Shown piece by piece: positions 31,598-40,943 of a DNA stretch of 58,995 bases; within the stretch, counting starts at the first letter, position 1; every line of letters begins with the position of its first letter. The notes beneath the pieces are model-generated. The model made no database searches, was not told where the DNA came from, and saw only the letters and a list, made by a program, of their open reading frames with translations. This DNA is from CAZOEL01 sp964578835 (GTDB taxonomy: Bacteria > Desulfobacterota > Syntrophobacteria > Syntrophobacterales > Syntrophobacteraceae). A program made the translations under genes and the position numbers. The stretch is from NCBI GenBank assembly GCA_964578835.1, contig CAZOEL010000042.1, forward strand, positions 1-58,995, written 5' to 3'.

Positions 31598-32872
31598 TCA
31601 GCGAACCATCTCCACAAAGGCCTCGACACGCGTCTTCAGTTGCTCCACATCCTCCATGCCGTAGTCCGTTTCGATGGAAAGCATGGGAATATCGGCGGCC
31701 TTGAGCGCCTTTTCCACTTTGAAAGCCTCAATAGAGTAGGGCTGGCAGAAAGAAAGCCCGTAGTGGATGACGCCGTCGGCCTTGAGGTCTCTGGCCATGC
31801 TCACGATGTTGTCCATGCGCTCCGTATTGGGAGTGAAGCAGGCGCAGTCGATCCGCATGTAGCGATCCACAATGGCGTTCAGAAGCTCATCCAGGCTCTC
31901 CCCGCTCTCATCGACCAGGTCTCGGGTATTCCTGGTTCCGATGCAGGACTCTTCCCCGACGATAACCGCCCCTGAAGATTCGATCACATACGGGAGCTTC
32001 CAGTTGGGAACGGCCATGGGGCATCCCGAGAGCATGAGTCGCGGCGCATCCTTCGGCGCTATTCCCTTCCCGGCTTCCACCTGTTCTTCCAGCTCATCGC
32101 AGAGCCGGCCGATCTTTTCGGTAAACCTGACGGGATCATCGTAGAAGCTGATCTGGTTTATGAGCAAGGCATCCCGGCCGGAAATCGGCGCGGGGTCGGC
32201 CGCTCTAAGTCGGTTGAGCCTCTGCAGGACCCGGCGCCTGCCGTTCACCAGGCGGATCGCCTCACTGAGCCCGGGCGCCGTGATGCTCTTTCCAGTAATC
32301 TCCTCGACTTTATCTTTGAAGCGCAGCACTTCAGCCCGCCAGAGCTCCCGGTCGCAGGCGTTCTTCATTTGGGGGATTTCCATCACGTAAACCGGAGCGT
32401 AATCGGAAAAGATCTCATAGGCTTTCTTCTTCCCGTCGCAGGTTGTCTCCCCCACCACAAGATCGCACGATTCGATGTATGGACAGAGCCTTGAGAGCTT
32501 GAAGCCCACGAAGGACTTGATGAGAGCGCATGTATTCCTGGGGAGCACCTTCTCCGCCGCATCTTTCCCGGCTTCGGCCCCCGCACAGAGTCCCACCTGG
32601 ACACCGCCGGCCGCCAGCACGATCTCTTCGGGAACAAAGACGCAGAAGGTTCCGATCACCTTCTTTCCCTGCGCTTTGGCATCCTGGAGCTCCTTGATCC
32701 GAAGCCCGTGCACTTCCGATAGAACGAAATCGAGGTATTCCATTCCCCTGAGCCGGCCGGTCTGGCTCATATAGATATCCCCATAGAATTTCCCGAGAAC
32801 CTGGAGCAGCCCGGCATGGGCGTCCAGATCCAGATTGAGCTTTTCCCACATGGCGTCGTAAGGTGTTGACAT
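31598..32872 (-). CDS. Double-cubane cluster protein, HgdB/YjiM-like (partner of the activator)
   Basis: A 424-residue protein with the same cysteine layout as the one at 22899: GTFCVFVPEEIVLAAGGVQV, NTCALIKSFVGF, CPYIESCDLVVGETTCDGKK, LSGCPMAVPN, CIGTRNT, CACFTPNTERM and LSFCQPYSIEAF. Extra N-terminal residues (about 1-60) form helices absent from the other copy. ATG 32872 has GGGAGG 8 bases before. Family members reduce small molecules using a double-cubane; the substrate is unknown. It starts the minus-strand run that includes the Pst-like and YedE genes. Confidence 0.88.
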   Translation of the reverse strand: MSTPYDAMWEKLNLDLDAHAGLLQVLGKFYGDIYMSQTGRLRGMEYLDFVLSEVHGLRIKELQDAKAQGKKVIGTFCVFVPEEIVLAAGGVQVGLCAGAEAGKDAAEKVLPRNTCALIKSFVGFKLSRLCPYIESCDLVVGETTCDGKKKAYEIFSDYAPVYVMEIPQMKNACDRELWRAEVLRFKDKVEEITGKSITAPGLSEAIRLVNGRRRVLQRLNRLRAADPAPISGRDALLINQISFYDDPVRFTEKIGRLCDELEEQVEAGKGIAPKDAPRLMLSGCPMAVPNWKLPYVIESSGAVIVGEESCIGTRNTRDLVDESGESLDELLNAIVDRYMRIDCACFTPNTERMDNIVSMARDLKADGVIHYGLSFCQPYSIEAFKVEKALKAADIPMLSIETDYGMEDVEQLKTRVEAFVEMVR

Positions 32873-33271
32873 AAAAACGGCCTCCCTAAGCTATGGAATT
32901 GTCCGGCGAACGCTCCCGCCTTTGCATGCCCGCACGCAACAAAGCATTCCGATGATGTCGGCTGGCGGCAACCTAAGTCATATACTGACTGAGTCCCTGT
33001 TTTTCCAATTGGTAATATTGATGGAAATAGAGGAAAGCATTGAGCCGGGCGATGAGGACGATTGCGCCCCGCGTCCCCTACACGCCTCAGGAATATTAAT
33101 TTAGACTGAAGTTCAATCATCCAAGCCACGGAAAGCGCGATAGATGCTTTTTCTATACTAATTCCTACTAAAATGCTAATTTAGAAAACTTCTAGCGATC
33201 AATCAGAGCAACTCTCTGGAAACAGAATTTCAGTAATGCTAATTCACTAAAGAATGAGAAGGAGATTCGGG
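32873..33271. other. Divergent gap between the double-cubane operon and carB
   Basis: No gene is seen. The region should carry promoters in both directions. AT content rises toward carB (33150-33245, with TATACT at about 33153), but no convincing -35 partner is visible. No riboswitch or strong hairpin was recognised. Confidence 0.45.
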
Positions 33272-36200
33272 ATGCCAAGGCGCAGTGATATCCGGAAGGT
33301 CATGATCATCGGTTCTGGTCCCATTGTGATAGGACAGGCCTGCGAGTTCGATTACTCAGGCACACAGGCCTGCAAAGCGCTGAGGAAGCTCGGCTACGAG
33401 ATCGTTCTGGTGAATTCCAACCCCGCCACCATCATGACCGATCCGGGAACGGCCGACGCTACTTATGTGGAGCCCCTCACCGTGGAGTCTCTCACTCGGA
33501 TCATCGAAAAGGAAAGGCCGGACGCGCTTCTACCCAACCTTGGGGGACAAACCGGGCTCAATCTGTCTTCGGAGCTGGCGAAAAAGGGCATCCTCGCACA
33601 ATATGGAGTCAGGATCATCGGAGTACAGGAGGACGCCATCGAACGAGGCGAGGATCGCATTGCTTTCAAAGAAGCCATGAACAAACTCGGGATCGACATG
33701 CCCAGGAGCGAGCCGGCTTTCAGCGTGGAAGAAGCGGAAGCCATTGCGGCCAGACTGGGCTATCCCGTGGTGGTTCGTCCCGCCTATACCCTTGGAGGAA
33801 CAGGCGGCGGGCTCGTCTATAATGTGGAAGAGCTCAGGACGGTCTCGGGACGGGGCCTCTCGGCCAGCTTCATCGGACAGATCCTCATAGAGGAATCGGT
33901 GCTCGGCTGGGAGGAACTGGAGCTCGAAGTGGTGCGGGATGCAAAGAACCAGCGCATCACTGTCTGTTTCATCGAAAATGTAGACGCCATGGGAGTCCAC
34001 ACGGGGGATTCCTTCTGCGTGGCGCCCATGCTCACCATTTCTCCGGAGCTCCAGGCGCGCCTCCAGAAGCACTCTTACGATATCGTCGAGGCTATCGAAG
34101 TGATCGGCGGAACGAACATCCAATTTGCTCACGATCCCAAGAGCGACAGGGTGGTAGTTATCGAGATCAACCCCAGAACCTCCCGCTCTTCAGCTCTCGC
34201 ATCCAAAGCGACAGGCTTTCCCATCGCCCTCATCTCGGCGGGCCTGGCCGGTGGGCTGACTCTGGACGAGATTCCGTACTGGCGGGAGGGCACGTTGGAG
34301 AAGTACGCCCCTTGGGGCGATTATGTGGTCGTGAAGTTTTCCAAGTGGGCCTTCGAGAAGTTCAAGGGGGCCGAAGATAAGCTCGGCACTCAGATGCGCG
34401 CCGTGGGCGAAGTGATGAGCATCGGCAAGAATTACAAGGAGGCGCTGCAAAAGGCTATTCGATCCCTCGAGACAGGGAGATGGGGACTGGGCTTCGCCAA
34501 GGACTTTCCAGAAAGATCTTTGGCGGAATTGATGGAGATGCTCGCCTTTGCGTCGAGCGAGCGACAATTCATCATGTACGAGGCCTTGCGCAAGGGCGCC
34601 TCTGTGGATGAGCTTTACGCAAGGACGCACATCAAGCCCTGGTTCATTGAGCAAATGAAGGAGCTGGTCGACCTTGAGCAGGAGATGCTGAAGCACAAGG
34701 GCCGCACGCTGCCGGACGAATTGCTCGTTAGAGCCAAAAAGGACGGTTTTTCCGACCGATACCTCGCTCAACTGCTCAACACTACGGAACAAAAGATTCG
34801 AGAACAGCGCAAAGCCATGGGATTGATCCAGGGCTGGTCGGCTGTGCCGGTCAGTGGAGTGGAAAACGCGGCTTACTACTATTCCACCTTCAACGGACCG
34901 GATGAGGTGCCCACGAGCACGAAGCGCAAAATCATGGTGATCGGCGGCGGTCCCAACCGCATCGGCCAGGGCATCGAGTTTGACTACTGCTGTGTACATG
35001 CCGCCTTCACTCTTCGGGATCAGGGCTTTGAGTCCATCATGGTCAACTGCAACCCGGAGACGGTCTCCACGGACTATGACACCTCGGACAAGCTGTACTT
35101 CGAGCCCGTGACGGTGGAAGACGTGCTTTCCATTTACGAAAAGGAACAACCCGAAGGCGTTATCGTGCAATTCGGCGGTCAAACGCCGCTCAATATCGCC
35201 CGAGAGCTTGCCGAGGCGGGGGTTAGGATCATCGGGACGCCTCCCGACACCATCGACCTTGCCGAAGACCGGGATCGATTCCGGCAGATGATGGAAAGGC
35301 TGGGCATTCCCATGCCCGAGTCCGGGATGGCGAGCACTCTTGAAGAAGCCTTGGCGGTGGCCGGAAAGATCGGGTACCCGCTCATGGTGAGGCCATCGTA
35401 CGTGCTGGGTGGGCGCGGGATGGAGGTGGTCCATGATGAGAAGACGCTTCGCGAATATGTGGCTGCAGCCGTTGGAGTGACCCCGGACAGGCCGATACTC
35501 ATCGACCGGTTTCTGGAAAACGCCATCGAGGCGGAAGCGGACGCCATTGCGGATGGAACGGATGCTTTTGTGCCCGCGGTCATGGAGCACATCGAGCTTG
35601 CCGGCATCCATTCGGGGGACTCTGCGTGCGTCATTCCGCCCATCAGCATTTCGGCAAGACATCTGGAGACCATCCGGGAATATACCCGAAAGATAGCGGT
35701 GGAGCTGAAGGTGGTGGGGCTTATGAACATGCAGTATGCCATCGCCAACGAAACCGTCTACGTGCTGGAGGCCAACCCGCGAGCATCCCGAACCGTGCCT
35801 CTGGTTTCGAAGGTCTGCAATATCCCAATGGCGACCTTGGCGACCCGGCTTATGCTCGGTGAAAGACTCGCCGACATCGGACTCAAAGTGAGGCCCATTC
35901 CGCATTTCGGAGTGAAGGAAGCCGTCTTCCCGTTCAACATGTTTCCAGAGGTGGACCCTCTCCTTGGTCCCGAGATGCGCTCCACGGGAGAGGTCCTTGG
36001 CATGGCTGACTCCTTCGGCCTCGCCTATTATAAGGCTCAGGAAGGCGCCCTTCAAAAGCTTCCTCTTGAGGGAACGGTACTGATCACTGTTTCGGATGCG
36101 GATAAGAACGCAGCTCTCCAGGTAGCTCGCCGGTTCAGGGACCTGGGATTCGCCATCAAAGCCACTCGGGGCACGCATCAATTCCTGCTTCAGAGCGGGA

Positions 36201-36469
36201 TTCGCTCGGATGCGATTGACAAGATGCACGAGGGGCGCCCCAACATCGTGGACGCAATAAAGAACGGCGAGATCCAGCTGGTGATCAACACTCCCGCCGG
36301 GGGGAAGAGTCTGCACGACGATTCCTACATACGCAAGGCCGCCATCAAGTACAAGGTTCCCTACATCACCACCGCAGCCGCCGCCATAGCCGCCGCACGG
36401 GGGATCGAGGCATGTCGGGAGGGAAACGGCGCGTGCAAAGCGCTGCAGACCTATCACTCGGAGCTATAG
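33272..36469 (+). CDS. carB: Carbamoyl phosphate synthase large subunit
   Basis: CarB makes carbamoyl phosphate from bicarbonate, ATP and glutamine-derived ammonia, for pyrimidines and arginine. The start at 33272 follows AAGGAG and gives 1065 residues; ATG 33254 would add six residues with no ribosome site. Two ATP-grasp halves are seen: first with KVMIIGSGPIVIGQACEFDY, NPATIMTDP, and RPAYTLGGTGGG; second with KIMVIGGGPNRIGQGIEFDY, NPETVSTDYD and VRPSYVLGGRGMEVV. The C-terminal MGS-like allosteric domain has ATRGTHQFL and VINTPAGGKSLHDDSYIR. carA is not adjacent. A hairpin element follows the stop. Confidence 0.97.
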   Translation: MPRRSDIRKVMIIGSGPIVIGQACEFDYSGTQACKALRKLGYEIVLVNSNPATIMTDPGTADATYVEPLTVESLTRIIEKERPDALLPNLGGQTGLNLSSELAKKGILAQYGVRIIGVQEDAIERGEDRIAFKEAMNKLGIDMPRSEPAFSVEEAEAIAARLGYPVVVRPAYTLGGTGGGLVYNVEELRTVSGRGLSASFIGQILIEESVLGWEELELEVVRDAKNQRITVCFIENVDAMGVHTGDSFCVAPMLTISPELQARLQKHSYDIVEAIEVIGGTNIQFAHDPKSDRVVVIEINPRTSRSSALASKATGFPIALISAGLAGGLTLDEIPYWREGTLEKYAPWGDYVVVKFSKWAFEKFKGAEDKLGTQMRAVGEVMSIGKNYKEALQKAIRSLETGRWGLGFAKDFPERSLAELMEMLAFASSERQFIMYEALRKGASVDELYARTHIKPWFIEQMKELVDLEQEMLKHKGRTLPDELLVRAKKDGFSDRYLAQLLNTTEQKIREQRKAMGLIQGWSAVPVSGVENAAYYYSTFNGPDEVPTSTKRKIMVIGGGPNRIGQGIEFDYCCVHAAFTLRDQGFESIMVNCNPETVSTDYDTSDKLYFEPVTVEDVLSIYEKEQPEGVIVQFGGQTPLNIARELAEAGVRIIGTPPDTIDLAEDRDRFRQMMERLGIPMPESGMASTLEEALAVAGKIGYPLMVRPSYVLGGRGMEVVHDEKTLREYVAAAVGVTPDRPILIDRFLENAIEAEADAIADGTDAFVPAVMEHIELAGIHSGDSACVIPPISISARHLETIREYTRKIAVELKVVGLMNMQYAIANETVYVLEANPRASRTVPLVSKVCNIPMATLATRLMLGERLADIGLKVRPIPHFGVKEAVFPFNMFPEVDPLLGPEMRSTGEVLGMADSFGLAYYKAQEGALQKLPLEGTVLITVSDADKNAALQVARRFRDLGFAIKATRGTHQFLLQSGIRSDAIDKMHEGRPNIVDAIKNGEIQLVINTPAGGKSLHDDSYIRKAAIKYKVPYITTAAAAIAAARGIEACREGNGACKALQTYHSEL

Positions 36470-36477
36470 CGCACTTT

Positions 36478-36613
36478 GGCGTAAGATCGGCATGAGTCGG
36501 GAAGATGTTGGATGCTGGATTCCGGATGCTTGATGAAGAGAGGATGGGCATGGGCTTCGAAGGTTCTTCCCGGAATCCGGAATCAAGCATCCAGCCAAGG
36601 CCGAACTTACGCC
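36478..36613. repeat. Nested inverted-repeat element after carB
   Basis: Outer arms 36478-36491 and 36600-36613 (GGCGTAAGATCGGC type) pair with one mismatch. Inner arms 36510-36527 and 36575-36592 (GGATGCTGGATTCCGGAT against its complement) pair with one mismatch. It begins 9 bases after the carB stop. It has no T-tract, so it resembles a MITE/REP element that may also dampen read-through. The rest of the gap to 36853 has GTCAACA...TGTTGAC arms (about 36636-36642 and 36682-36688) but no gene. Confidence 0.7.
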
Positions 36614-36853
36614 GAAATGAGCTGGCTAGTGGGCCGTCAACATAGCCAATGCCTCGACCTACGGGGAGATCGACAGCTGTTGACATAGCAAGGCGGATGA
36701 TGAACTAAAGCTCCCAATTCATATCCGCCCAGCCCATCCGGTTTCGAGAATCATGCGCCTGGAGTCCTTTGGAAAGGACCACCGAATTTCTCCAACGGGC
36801 GCCGTTTTCACAGCATCTTTCATGAAATCCAAAATGAGCATCACCGTTTTCGA

Positions 36854-37348
36854 TTAGACCTTTTTATTCTGCACCAAGTCCCACCCCGTTTTGATATCGC
36901 CCTTTTTCGCTCCGCTCTGGTGGTCGCTCTCGGTGTAGATGAGCTCGATTGTCCCATAGTTGAAAGAGACTTCCTCGAGCGGCAGAGCCTCGCCTCCCTG
37001 GGCGGCGCCTCCGGGGCGAACGGAGCGGACGATGACATCGCTCATCTTATATTCCATGTACTTCAACTTGTCTTCGGTAGCCCGGCACAGCTCCAATTTG
37101 ACCTCATTGATGTGCTCGCCGCCGGCGCAGGCAAGGGCCAGCTTCGGAGAAGCCTTATCGAGAGTCTTGACAATGGAGAAATCGTTGAAGTCGGCGCGCT
37201 GCGAGGAGGCTGCGCCGCCGCTGCTGCGCGCTCCCGCCGACGGCTGGGAGACTCCCCAGCTGAATGAAAGCACCTCGATCCACTCCTTGTGCTTGTCGTC
37301 CGTGCTTTCTCCGGGTACTGACGAAATCTTCAGGAATCCATCAAACAT
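36854..37348 (-). CDS. hcp: Hcp-family (type VI secretion tube) protein, orphan
   Basis: ATG 37348 follows GGAGGA, giving 164 residues; an upstream frame is discarded. MFDGFLKISSVPGESTDDKH, WIEVLSFSWGVSQPS, FNDFSIVKTLDKASPKLALA, a helix CAGGEHINEVKLELCRATED and the final VSFNYGTIELIY fit the Hcp1/DUF796 beta-barrel that forms hexameric T6SS tubes or is secreted. No other T6SS gene is in the window, so it is an orphan that may serve a machine elsewhere or another contractile system. Confidence 0.88.
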   Translation of the reverse strand: MFDGFLKISSVPGESTDDKHKEWIEVLSFSWGVSQPSAGARSSGGAASSQRADFNDFSIVKTLDKASPKLALACAGGEHINEVKLELCRATEDKLKYMEYKMSDVIVRSVRPGGAAQGGEALPLEEVSFNYGTIELIYTESDHQSGAKKGDIKTGWDLVQNKKV

Positions 37349-37963
37349 GACCTTCCTCCTTCTGTAGAAAGTTGTTTGCGACAAATCTGCCACTCATCTT
37401 CATCTTCTTCAAGTCTGATCCCATCCATGCACTGTCGGTCGTTGCTAATGAGATTGTGCATAAGTTGAGCCAAAGCTGCAAGAGTGCGCATTTCCATCAA
37501 AATACAAAGGTAGATGTAAGCGGCCGAACCTCTAACCCCTTTCTTGTCATTGCATCTACTGCTTATGCCGGCTCCCGTAAATGGTGCAATTCTCTCTAAG
37601 TGATCAAGGATATTATCTTCATATCAGCATCTTAGCGATATAACATTAAAGCACCCTGTCTTTCACAAACCCCGGGTTGGATTCATTACGGCCGGGAATG
37701 CAGTCTCCATAGCTCCCCGCGCGACGATTCCGAGAGCAAAGAGAAGCTTCAGAGCGCCGTTCTTTGGGACTTGCGATTGCAGGGGGAGTTATGTTATCCC
37801 AGCTACTCGTTCTGTATAGAATTCCAGAGGCGAGTATTCCACCTGCAATTTTCCAATCGAGCGTTCGGCAGGTTTTCGGCAAACCTCTAAAAGCGCCTCG
37901 GGCAGAGACCGGAAGATGGGATTCTTGGAAATAACGTCGTGATCGAGAGGACATGGGGAGTAT
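37349..37963. other. Non-coding gap between hcp and the methyltransferase
   Basis: About 600 bases with no convincing gene; the short open frames on both strands have no recognisable family. It should hold the hcp promoter (leftward) and that of the methyltransferase. No hairpin element or RNA gene was recognised. Confidence 0.45.
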
Positions 37964-38641
37964 ATGTTGGAGCTCGAAGTACTAATGGACCGCATCAGGA
38001 AGAAATATACCGTAGAAGCCATTCCTCTCAAGATTGGCGACAAGGTTCTGAAGGTCTTGCAGATCAAGGATTACGAAGAATATGTGGCGAAGCTTGTGGA
38101 GGAAGGCAATGTCGATGCGCTGGACCTTCCCTTTTGGGCGAAGATCTGGGATGCAAGTCTGATGCTGGCTTATTTCATGGGAACGCAGCCGGTTGCGCCA
38201 GGCCGCAAGATTCTCGAGATCGGCGCCGGTCTCGGAATAGTCGGAATATACGCCGCGCTTCACGGGCACAATGTCGTCATTTCGGATATCAACGAGGACG
38301 CCCTGCTTTTTGCCGAAGCCAACGCCTTGATGAACGGCGTCCGCAATGCCAGCATCCGAAGGATCGATTGGAAAGATCCCGTGCTGCCCGGATCGTACGA
38401 TCTTATCATCGGCTCCGAAGTGGTCTATGACCGCGAATCGTATCCCGCCCTGGTGCAATTCCTGAAAAATGGAATCTCGAAAGATGGAATGATCTTTCTC
38501 GCAAAAAATGCAGAGTTGAACGCGCCCATGTTTTTTGCTGAAATGGCTGGACACTTTCAGTTCAAACAGACAACCCAAACGGTTACTGCCGAGGGCGAAC
38601 CACGCCGAATCGAACTGTACGCCATCCGTTTGAAAAGATAA
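37964..38641 (+). CDS. Class I SAM-dependent methyltransferase (METTL-type protein methyltransferase-like)
   Basis: A 225-residue Rossmann methyltransferase. The SAM-binding motif ILEIGAGLGIVGIYAALHGH (about 84-103), acidic VVISDINEDALLFAE and post motif SYDLIIGSEVVYDRESYPAL follow METTL20/21-like and nicotinamide/N-methyltransferase patterns, where the DLPFWAKIWDASLMLAYFM segment precedes motif I. The target, protein or small molecule, is unknown. GGGGAG precedes the ATG. The hydrolase gene follows by 18 bases, so they are probably co-transcribed. Confidence 0.82.
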   Translation: MLELEVLMDRIRKKYTVEAIPLKIGDKVLKVLQIKDYEEYVAKLVEEGNVDALDLPFWAKIWDASLMLAYFMGTQPVAPGRKILEIGAGLGIVGIYAALHGHNVVISDINEDALLFAEANALMNGVRNASIRRIDWKDPVLPGSYDLIIGSEVVYDRESYPALVQFLKNGISKDGMIFLAKNAELNAPMFFAEMAGHFQFKQTTQTVTAEGEPRRIELYAIRLKR

Positions 38642-38659
38642 TCAAGGGAGTCGATCGGC

Positions 38660-39388
38660 ATGACGGCAGGGGGAGCGATAAGTCCGTTCACCATTGAGCT
38701 TTCATCCGGAGCGCTGGCGGCCGCCGTCCATCTTCCGGATCGGATTCCAGCGCCTGTGGTGGTGTGCTGCCACGGCCTTTTCAGCTCGAAAGACAGCGCC
38801 AAATTCATCGGCATAGGAAACGCATTCGCTGATGCCGGCCTGGCCGTCGTGCGCTTCGACTTTTCCGGATGTGGCGAGAGTACGGCGTCGCTCGAAAAGG
38901 ACCTCCTATCCTCACGAATCCGAGATCTTGACTCCGTATTGGAGTATGTCCGGCATCAGACATGGTTCAAAGGAGAATTAGGCCTCCTGGGATCAAGCCT
39001 CGGCGGATATCTGGCGCTTCTTGCCGCCGCATCGGGCAAAATCGGAGTGAAAGCCGTAGTCAGTTGGGCCGCGCCTTTCGATATCGAAAAGATTGACAAG
39101 GCTATGGAGCAATCCGAGGCCCTAAGGGCTCTATTCCCGCCCGGCTTCAGTGCGGGAAGCCCCAAGAATCTTCGCCGTTTGCCCCCCGTCCCGCGAGTGC
39201 TGGTTATTCACGGCCAAAAGGACGAAACGGTTCCCTGGGAAGAGGCTCTCGACATTTATCGCCAGGTCGGCGACCCGAAACGCCTGCTCCTCATGGAGAC
39301 CGGAGATCACCGACTGTTGGACCCGCACTGTAGAGAGTTGGCTGTCAGCACAAGTCTAAGCTGGTTCCTCGAGCATGGAATGAGTTGA
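38660..39388 (+). CDS. Alpha/beta hydrolase
   Basis: A 242-residue alpha/beta hydrolase: VVVCCHGLFSSKDSAKF (oxyanion loop), VVRFDFSGCGEST, the nucleophile elbow LGSSLGGYLAL with Ser (about residue 114), acidic residue in IHGQKDETVPWEEAL, and His in METGDHRLLD. The lid is short, as in serine esterases and small-molecule hydrolases. The substrate is not predictable. It follows the methyltransferase by 18 bases. Confidence 0.85.
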   Translation: MTAGGAISPFTIELSSGALAAAVHLPDRIPAPVVVCCHGLFSSKDSAKFIGIGNAFADAGLAVVRFDFSGCGESTASLEKDLLSSRIRDLDSVLEYVRHQTWFKGELGLLGSSLGGYLALLAAASGKIGVKAVVSWAAPFDIEKIDKAMEQSEALRALFPPGFSAGSPKNLRRLPPVPRVLVIHGQKDETVPWEEALDIYRQVGDPKRLLLMETGDHRLLDPHCRELAVSTSLSWFLEHGMS

Positions 39389-39808
39389 GAGACATCCCCT
39401 CTGTGTAGAGATAAAGCCTGATCTCTGTAGGCCCCCCATGGGGCAAATACTGTGATTTTATCCTGGAAATAAGCAGTTTACCCGACTTTTCTTTTGAGCT
39501 GCGGCCCTTAGTTTACTTCACATATACTCAATACCCTCTCACTTCTCCTTAGCCGGGGTTACCCCTCCCTAACCCCGGCAATTTCTCTCTCATCCAATTC
39601 GGGCAGCGCGCAGGACGTGAAATGCTTGCCCCCTCTCTTCCCTCGAGAAGCCACAATGCTTAACATCAACAGGTTTAAGTAAGAAATTTGATCACTTTTT
39701 TGTTGGTTGAAGTAATATAAACGAGAGACTGTTTCAAGGCTTCCGGCGCTCTGTATCGAGTGCTCTTCTTTACGCATCCATTTCCAGTAAATACACGGGA
39801 GGTCGAGA
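39389..39808. other. Gap upstream of the aldolase
   Basis: About 420 bases with no convincing gene. It should hold the aldolase promoter; TTGATC (39688-39693) and TAATAT (39713-39718) are a weak pair with an over-long 19-base spacer. No other feature was recognised. Confidence 0.4.
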
Positions 39809-40942
39809 ATGGCTAGTCAAACCAAAGATGTTCGCCCTGAAAATGTGAAGAAGCGCTTTCCGGACAGCGTTGTCCCGCTTGTCAATGGAAAAGCGCTGGT
39901 TCAAGCGGCTAAGAAACATACGGCTATGATTATGGCCACCAACATTCGTTGCCGCTTGCCGGTCGAAGGCATTGTGCTCGCGTCGCTGGCCGCCAAGGCT
40001 CCGGTTATGTACGAAATCGCTCGTTCAGAATTGGGTTACACGGAGTTTACGCCGGCAACCTTCGCCGAGTTCATTGTCAAAGAAAATGAACGGCTCGGAA
40101 ACACAGAGGTTCCCTTCGCCATCCATGGAGATCACATCACCGTCAAAAAGCCGGAAGACATCGAAACCGTTTCGTCTCTCATAGCGGCCGAGATGGAGGC
40201 TGGGTTCACCTCGTTTGCGATCGACGCCTCTCACATGGAAAACGAAAAGAACCTGGCGGCTACGGCTCAACTGGCGAAGCCGATTATCGAGATGGGGTTG
40301 AATCTTGAAGTTGAGCTCGGAGAGATCGGCGCAAAGAGCGGCAGCGCCGAAGGGTTCACTCAACCGGACGAGGCGAGCTGGTTCATAGGAGAGCTGGACA
40401 AGAAAGGAATTCGCCCCAATCTCCTCGCCATCAATAACGGCTCGATTCACGGCACCTATTTTGGAACGACTCAGGAAGGCATCCAGTTGGAGCTGACTCG
40501 AGAAATTTGGAACGCCATCCAGCCATGGTCCGTAGACATCGCTCAGCACGGCATTACGGGAACTTCGCTCGATAAGATTTCGTCTTTCATCCAATACGGA
40601 ATCAGGAAGGGGAACGTCGGAACGTTGTGGCAGAATATCGCCTTCGGCCTCGCCATGAACCAAAACGGCAACGCGCTCACCAATGAAAATCGCGAATACA
40701 TAAAGCGCCCCTACCGCGGATTGCCGGATGAGCTGTGGGATGAGATGCTTGCCTGGGCCGCCGAGACGAAGAACACGGGCGGGAACATCAAGAACGCGAA
40801 TAAACCGTTTGCGGCAAAAATGAACGCCATTCCAGCATGCTATAAAAAACGCATCACAGAGCATGCTTACGAGGAAGCCCTGCGGCTCTTCGAGGCCACC
40901 CGTTCGATCGGCCTTGCTGAAAGCGTGCGTGAGCTTCTTTAA
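39809..40942 (+). CDS. fba: Class II fructose-bisphosphate aldolase
   Basis: A 377-residue zinc aldolase of glycolysis/gluconeogenesis. Motifs: IHGDHITVKK (first Zn His and Asp), AIDASHMENEKNL, NLEVELGEIGAKSG (Glu), LAINNGSIHGTYF (Zn His) and DIAQHGITGTSLDKI (catalytic and phosphate-binding region). GGGAGGT precedes the ATG. The insertion ENREYIKRPYRGLPDELWDEML and a long C-terminus are as in the long class IIA branch. It is followed by a strong terminator embedded in the converging Uma2 gene. Confidence 0.88.
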   Translation: MASQTKDVRPENVKKRFPDSVVPLVNGKALVQAAKKHTAMIMATNIRCRLPVEGIVLASLAAKAPVMYEIARSELGYTEFTPATFAEFIVKENERLGNTEVPFAIHGDHITVKKPEDIETVSSLIAAEMEAGFTSFAIDASHMENEKNLAATAQLAKPIIEMGLNLEVELGEIGAKSGSAEGFTQPDEASWFIGELDKKGIRPNLLAINNGSIHGTYFGTTQEGIQLELTREIWNAIQPWSVDIAQHGITGTSLDKISSFIQYGIRKGNVGTLWQNIAFGLAMNQNGNALTNENREYIKRPYRGLPDELWDEMLAWAAETKNTGGNIKNANKPFAAKMNAIPACYKKRITEHAYEEALRLFEATRSIGLAESVRELL

Positions 40943-40943
40943 T

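Noticed and set aside
34190..36457. Long 755-residue open frame opposite carB
   Set aside because: It is the complementary shadow of carB, rich in His and Arg with no family motif.
39559..39777. 72-residue frame upstream of the aldolase, minus strand
   Set aside because: No family match or ribosome site, and the region holds the aldolase promoter zone.
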